Assembly: GCA_947447095.1 (NCBI GenBank)
Contig: CANFIL010000012.1
Coordinates: 1-17,527, forward strand
Length of the DNA: 17,527 bases
Source of the DNA: Actinomycetota bacterium
Lineage (GTDB): Bacteria > Actinomycetota > Actinomycetes > S36-B12 > UBA5976
Direction: 5' to 3'
Shown here: positions 15,608 through 17,527 of the stretch, piece after piece
Layout: each line of letters starts with the position of its first letter
Numbering within the stretch: the stretch's first letter is position 1
Program-made: the position numbers and the translations under genes
Notes under the pieces: generated by a model
The model's input: only the letters and a program-made list of their open reading frames with translations
Databases searched by the model: none
What the model was told of the DNA's origin: nothing

Positions 15608-16045
15608 TTAGTTAGCGCTTTGAGCGCGTGGGCGAACATTGTCGCTCACCCACTCGACAACGTCGCTGACAGGAGTTCCTGGCAGAAAAATTTGAGCAAC
15701 ACCTTTGTTAAGCAACACCGGCACATCATCCGACGGAATAATTCCGCCGCCAAAAACTGGGATGTCGCCAAGTCCACGTTCCTTGAGTAACTCAATGACA
15801 GCGGGGAACAAAGTGAGGTGTGCTCCGGAAAGGATTGACAAGCCAATCGCATCGACACGTTCAGTTTCTGCCGCATCGACAATGTCGGTGGCCGTTTGAT
15901 GCAAACCCGTATAAACAACATCAATTCCGGAATCCTGCAACGCACGAGCAATGACTTTTGCGCCACGATCGTGGCCATCAAGGCCAGGCTTACCTACCAG
16001 AACGCGGATTCCCGTCATATCTGCAATGGTGTCAGGCTTTCCCAC
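15608..16045 (-). CDS. Cobalamin-binding mutase small subunit (IcmB/MCM C-terminal type)
   Basis: A 145-residue stand-alone B12-binding domain of the methylmalonyl-CoA mutase family. GLDGHDRGAKV (21-31) contains the DxHxxG motif, where His25 should be the lower axial ligand of cobalt. GLSILSG (68-74) and FGGGIIP (98-104) complete the classic signature. It resembles Streptomyces IcmB, the small subunit of isobutyryl-CoA mutase, which lies in a similar spot near pcrA and sucC (from memory). It needs a separate large, substrate-binding subunit, and none is in the window, so the substrate (isobutyryl-, methylmalonyl- or ethylmalonyl-CoA) is open. The start is GTG at 16045 with a weak ribosome site; ATG at 16018 gives MTGIRVLVGKPG, which is at least as plausible. 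Confidence 0.9.
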   Translation of the reverse strand: MGKPDTIADMTGIRVLVGKPGLDGHDRGAKVIARALQDSGIDVVYTGLHQTATDIVDAAETERVDAIGLSILSGAHLTLFPAVIELLKERGLGDIPVFGGGIIPSDDVPVLLNKGVAQIFLPGTPVSDVVEWVSDNVRPRAQSAN

Positions 16046-16214
16046 CTTGAAACAACTTGGTTTGCCTGCAATGGGCCGTGGCTGCGGGTGAGATGTATCA
16101 CCCCTAGTTATGTCATTAAAACCCCAGCATTCACTAACTCATTTCCCCTAAGTCCCGCTATCGGGCAAAATAGAAGTAAGTAAGTGACTTCCCCCCAGCT
16201 CGTAAGGTTTCATT
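16046..16214. other. Divergent intergenic region between mutase subunit and M23 peptidase
   Basis: This 169-base gap, the largest in the window, must hold the promoters of two divergent genes. It contains GGGTGA-GATGTA-TCACCC (16086-16103), a 6-bp perfect inverted repeat with a 6-base centre, and CCCG-CTAT-CGGG near 16154-16165. I could not pick a convincing -10/-35 pair for either strand. The only clear translation signal is AAGG at 16204-16207, before the peptidase start. No riboswitch consensus (cobalamin or c-di-AMP) was recognised. Confidence 0.5.
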
Positions 16215-17171
16215 TTGAGTTCATCTGATCGCGGTCGCCACAAGGCTGGTCGTCATGCAGCGCCAAAGAAACCGCGCAAACTAAACAAGCACGCAGGTGC
16301 ACTGTTCAGCATTGCAAGCGTGGGCACCGTGGCAATGACCGGAGCAAGTTCCGTAGCTCATTCATCAACTGCAAAGCCAAACGTTTTGGCCGATCCTGTT
16401 GAAATCAGCCCAAATTCACCCAACTCACCAATTTATGTATCGGCAAATGCCCGTGCTCAAGCTGCAAGTCGATCGGAAAACCGCACGACCCTTGCCGACA
16501 CCGAAAACATCAATGCAGCATCGAGCGCTGCCAATCCGGCTGACGACCCAAATGCTGTCATCGACACCACTCCGACAGTCGACACCAATCAACGTCGCGC
16601 ACTTGCTGCAGTGGCAACAACAAACGATGGGCTGGCCTCGGTTGTTGACCAGGCCCAACAGCAAGCACAGACTCAAGCCGAGAAGCTTGTGGCACTTCAG
16701 AAAGCACAAGAAGCAGCCGCCGCTCAGGCTTCTCAAGACGCAGCCGCGGCCGCTCGCGCCGCCGAAGAGGCTCGTCTCATTGGCGTGAAGGTTGTTCCGA
16801 TCAAGGCGAACTACCAACTGAGTGCACGATTTGGTCAGCGTGGTTCCCTCTGGTCAAAGGGTTGGCACACCGGTCTTGATTTCCGAGTGCCGCCCGGCAC
16901 AAGCGTGTACGCAGCAGCTACCGGAAAAGTCATTTCGGCTGGTTGGGCTGGTCCATACGGAAATCGAATTGAAATTCAGCACGCTGACGGAGTTGTAACC
17001 GCATATAACCACTTGTCACAAATCGATAAGGCAGTTGGCGACGATGTACTTCCAGGCGAATTCATCGCTAAATCAGGTAACACTGGCCACACCACCGGCC
17101 CGCACTTGCATTTCGAAGTGATGAAGAATGGCGTTCTAGAAAATCCCGCCACGTGGCTTTGGGGTAATTAA
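16215..17171 (+). CDS. Secreted M23 family metallopeptidase (LytM-like) with coiled coil
   Basis: Cell-wall hydrolase or divisome-type LytM factor (318 aa). A basic N terminus is followed by a weak hydrophobic segment (about 27-50) that could act as a signal or anchor. Next come a Ser/Ala/Pro/Asn-rich, low-complexity region (about 50-125), an Ala/Gln-rich predicted coiled coil (about 127-187) and the C-terminal M23 domain (about 195-318). Zinc ligands are His218 and Asp222 (KGWHTGLDF) and His299 in HLHF, with His266 in YNHLS and His297 as catalytic histidines; all are present, so the domain should be active. The start is TTG at 16215 with AAGG 7 bases upstream; no in-frame ATG occurs near it. 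The only plus-strand gene here, and not in an operon within the window. The peptide-bond target is not readable from sequence. Confidence 0.92.
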   Translation: MSSSDRGRHKAGRHAAPKKPRKLNKHAGALFSIASVGTVAMTGASSVAHSSTAKPNVLADPVEISPNSPNSPIYVSANARAQAASRSENRTTLADTENINAASSAANPADDPNAVIDTTPTVDTNQRRALAAVATTNDGLASVVDQAQQQAQTQAEKLVALQKAQEAAAAQASQDAAAAARAAEEARLIGVKVVPIKANYQLSARFGQRGSLWSKGWHTGLDFRVPPGTSVYAAATGKVISAGWAGPYGNRIEIQHADGVVTAYNHLSQIDKAVGDDVLPGEFIAKSGNTGHTTGPHLHFEVMKNGVLENPATWLWGN

Positions 17172-17189
17172 CTCTTCGTTAGAGTTTTT
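17170..17189 (+). terminator. Compact terminator shared by converging M23 peptidase and pcrA
   Basis: AACTCT (17170-17175), loop TCGTT and AGAGTT (17181-17186) form a 6-bp stem, followed by a T-run (17185-17189) on the plus strand. The stem overlaps the stop codons of both genes, which are only 7 bases apart. It is an intrinsic terminator for the peptidase gene. On the minus strand the stem is the same but the U-run is missing, so pcrA may use it less efficiently. Confidence 0.6.
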
Positions 17190-17527
17190 CAACTGGCGCA
17201 TAGCGAAGCAGTAAACGCTTCTGGCCAGCACTCTTGAAATCAATCGTTGCTTCTGCACTGTCGTTATGACCTGCGGTTGCAATCACAGTTCCCATTCCGA
17301 ACTTGTCGTGCAGCACACGATCACCAACGTTGAGCACCATGACTTGGATATCTCGCTTTTGTGGACGATCGAATGAACTTCCAGACATGCCCAGTGGACG
17401 AGCTTCTTCACCGTGACGCTCAACAAATTCTTCTGGTATTTCAGCGAGAAAACGAGACTCTGGGTTGTAGTTGGGCTGACCCCACGTGGAACGAGCAGAT
17501 GCACGAGTGAGATAGAGCCGCTGCATA
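17179..17527 (-). CDS. pcrA: ATP-dependent DNA helicase PcrA/UvrD, C-terminal part
   Basis: Only the last 115 or so residues are present; the gene continues past the right edge. The visible part begins in the helicase core with LYLTRA followed by WGQPNYNPESRFLAEIP, a hallmark of PcrA/UvrD superfamily 1 helicases near motif VI. After a linker comes the C-terminal Tudor-like domain with VGDRVLHDKFGMGTVIA and LLLRYAPVEKL, which in PcrA binds RNA polymerase. The methionine at 17526 is internal to the protein, not the true start. The enzyme unwinds DNA in repair and removes blocked complexes. Its convergent neighbour is the M23 peptidase. Confidence 0.93.
   Translation of the reverse strand, partial: MQRLYLTRASARSTWGQPNYNPESRFLAEIPEEFVERHGEEARPLGMSGSSFDRPQKRDIQVMVLNVGDRVLHDKFGMGTVIATAGHNDSAEATIDFKSAGQKRLLLRYAPVEKL

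Noticed and set aside
16046..16214. Possible c-di-AMP (ydaO) or cobalamin riboswitch before the peptidase or mutase gene
   Set aside because: These classes would fit the flanking genes, but I could not find the conserved core sequences; the similarity of GCTCGTAAGG to part of the ydaO consensus is explained by the ribosome site.
1..17527. A novel defence, mobile or biosynthetic system
   Set aside because: All sizeable genes belong to recognisable housekeeping or conserved actinobacterial families; no transposase, integrase, direct-repeat array or unusual gene cluster is visible.

Overview
The window looks like a chromosomal housekeeping region of an actinobacterium of intermediate G+C (about half by eye, not computed). 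The evidence is the combination of an SdhC-A-B complex II with a one-piece, five-helix SdhC like mycobacterial Sdh1, DUF3017 and DUF6350 membrane proteins, a stand-alone cobalamin-binding mutase subunit, and the gene order pcrA / M23 peptidase / cobalamin-binding protein / sucC-sucD / DUF6350 / purN-purH / DUF3017 / mdh. From memory, this resembles the order in the Streptomyces chromosome. A small-genome aquatic lineage (Nanopelagicales-like) would fit the tight packing, but that is inference.

Layout, left to right: a short non-coding stretch with two inverted repeats (1-89 and 80-103); sdhB, sdhA and sdhC on the minus strand (transcribed sdhC-sdhA-sdhB), probably from a leaderless promoter; a six-gene minus-strand run transcribed mdh - icd - xth - CNNM/HlyC membrane protein - trpS - HAD phosphatase (9624 down to 3658), with touching or overlapping junctions after icd; a six-gene minus-strand run transcribed sucC - sucD - DUF6350 - purN - purH - DUF3017 (15552 down to 9709); a minus-strand cobalamin-binding mutase subunit (15608-16045); a divergent intergenic region; a plus-strand M23 peptidase (16215-17171); and, converging on it, the 3' end of a pcrA/uvrD helicase that runs off the right edge.

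The genes supply much of the citric acid cycle: isocitrate dehydrogenase, succinyl-CoA synthetase, succinate dehydrogenase and malate dehydrogenase. The cobalamin-binding subunit could feed acyl-CoA carbon in at succinyl-CoA. The last two steps of IMP synthesis (purH), an earlier formyl transfer (purN), tRNA-Trp charging, abasic-site repair and cell-wall hydrolysis are interleaved with them. Every gene but the M23 peptidase is on the minus strand. No stretch over 300 bases lacks a gene; the largest gap is 169 bases (16046-16214).

I saw no mobile element, CRISPR array, tRNA, rRNA, toxin-antitoxin pair, defence island or horizontally acquired block, and no convincing undescribed multi-gene system. 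The items most worth a second look are small: a perfect 14-base palindrome before mdh, a long stem-forming inverted repeat at the left edge, a strong hairpin before sucC, the leaderless-looking sdhC promoter, and the cysteine/histidine-rich SdhC.
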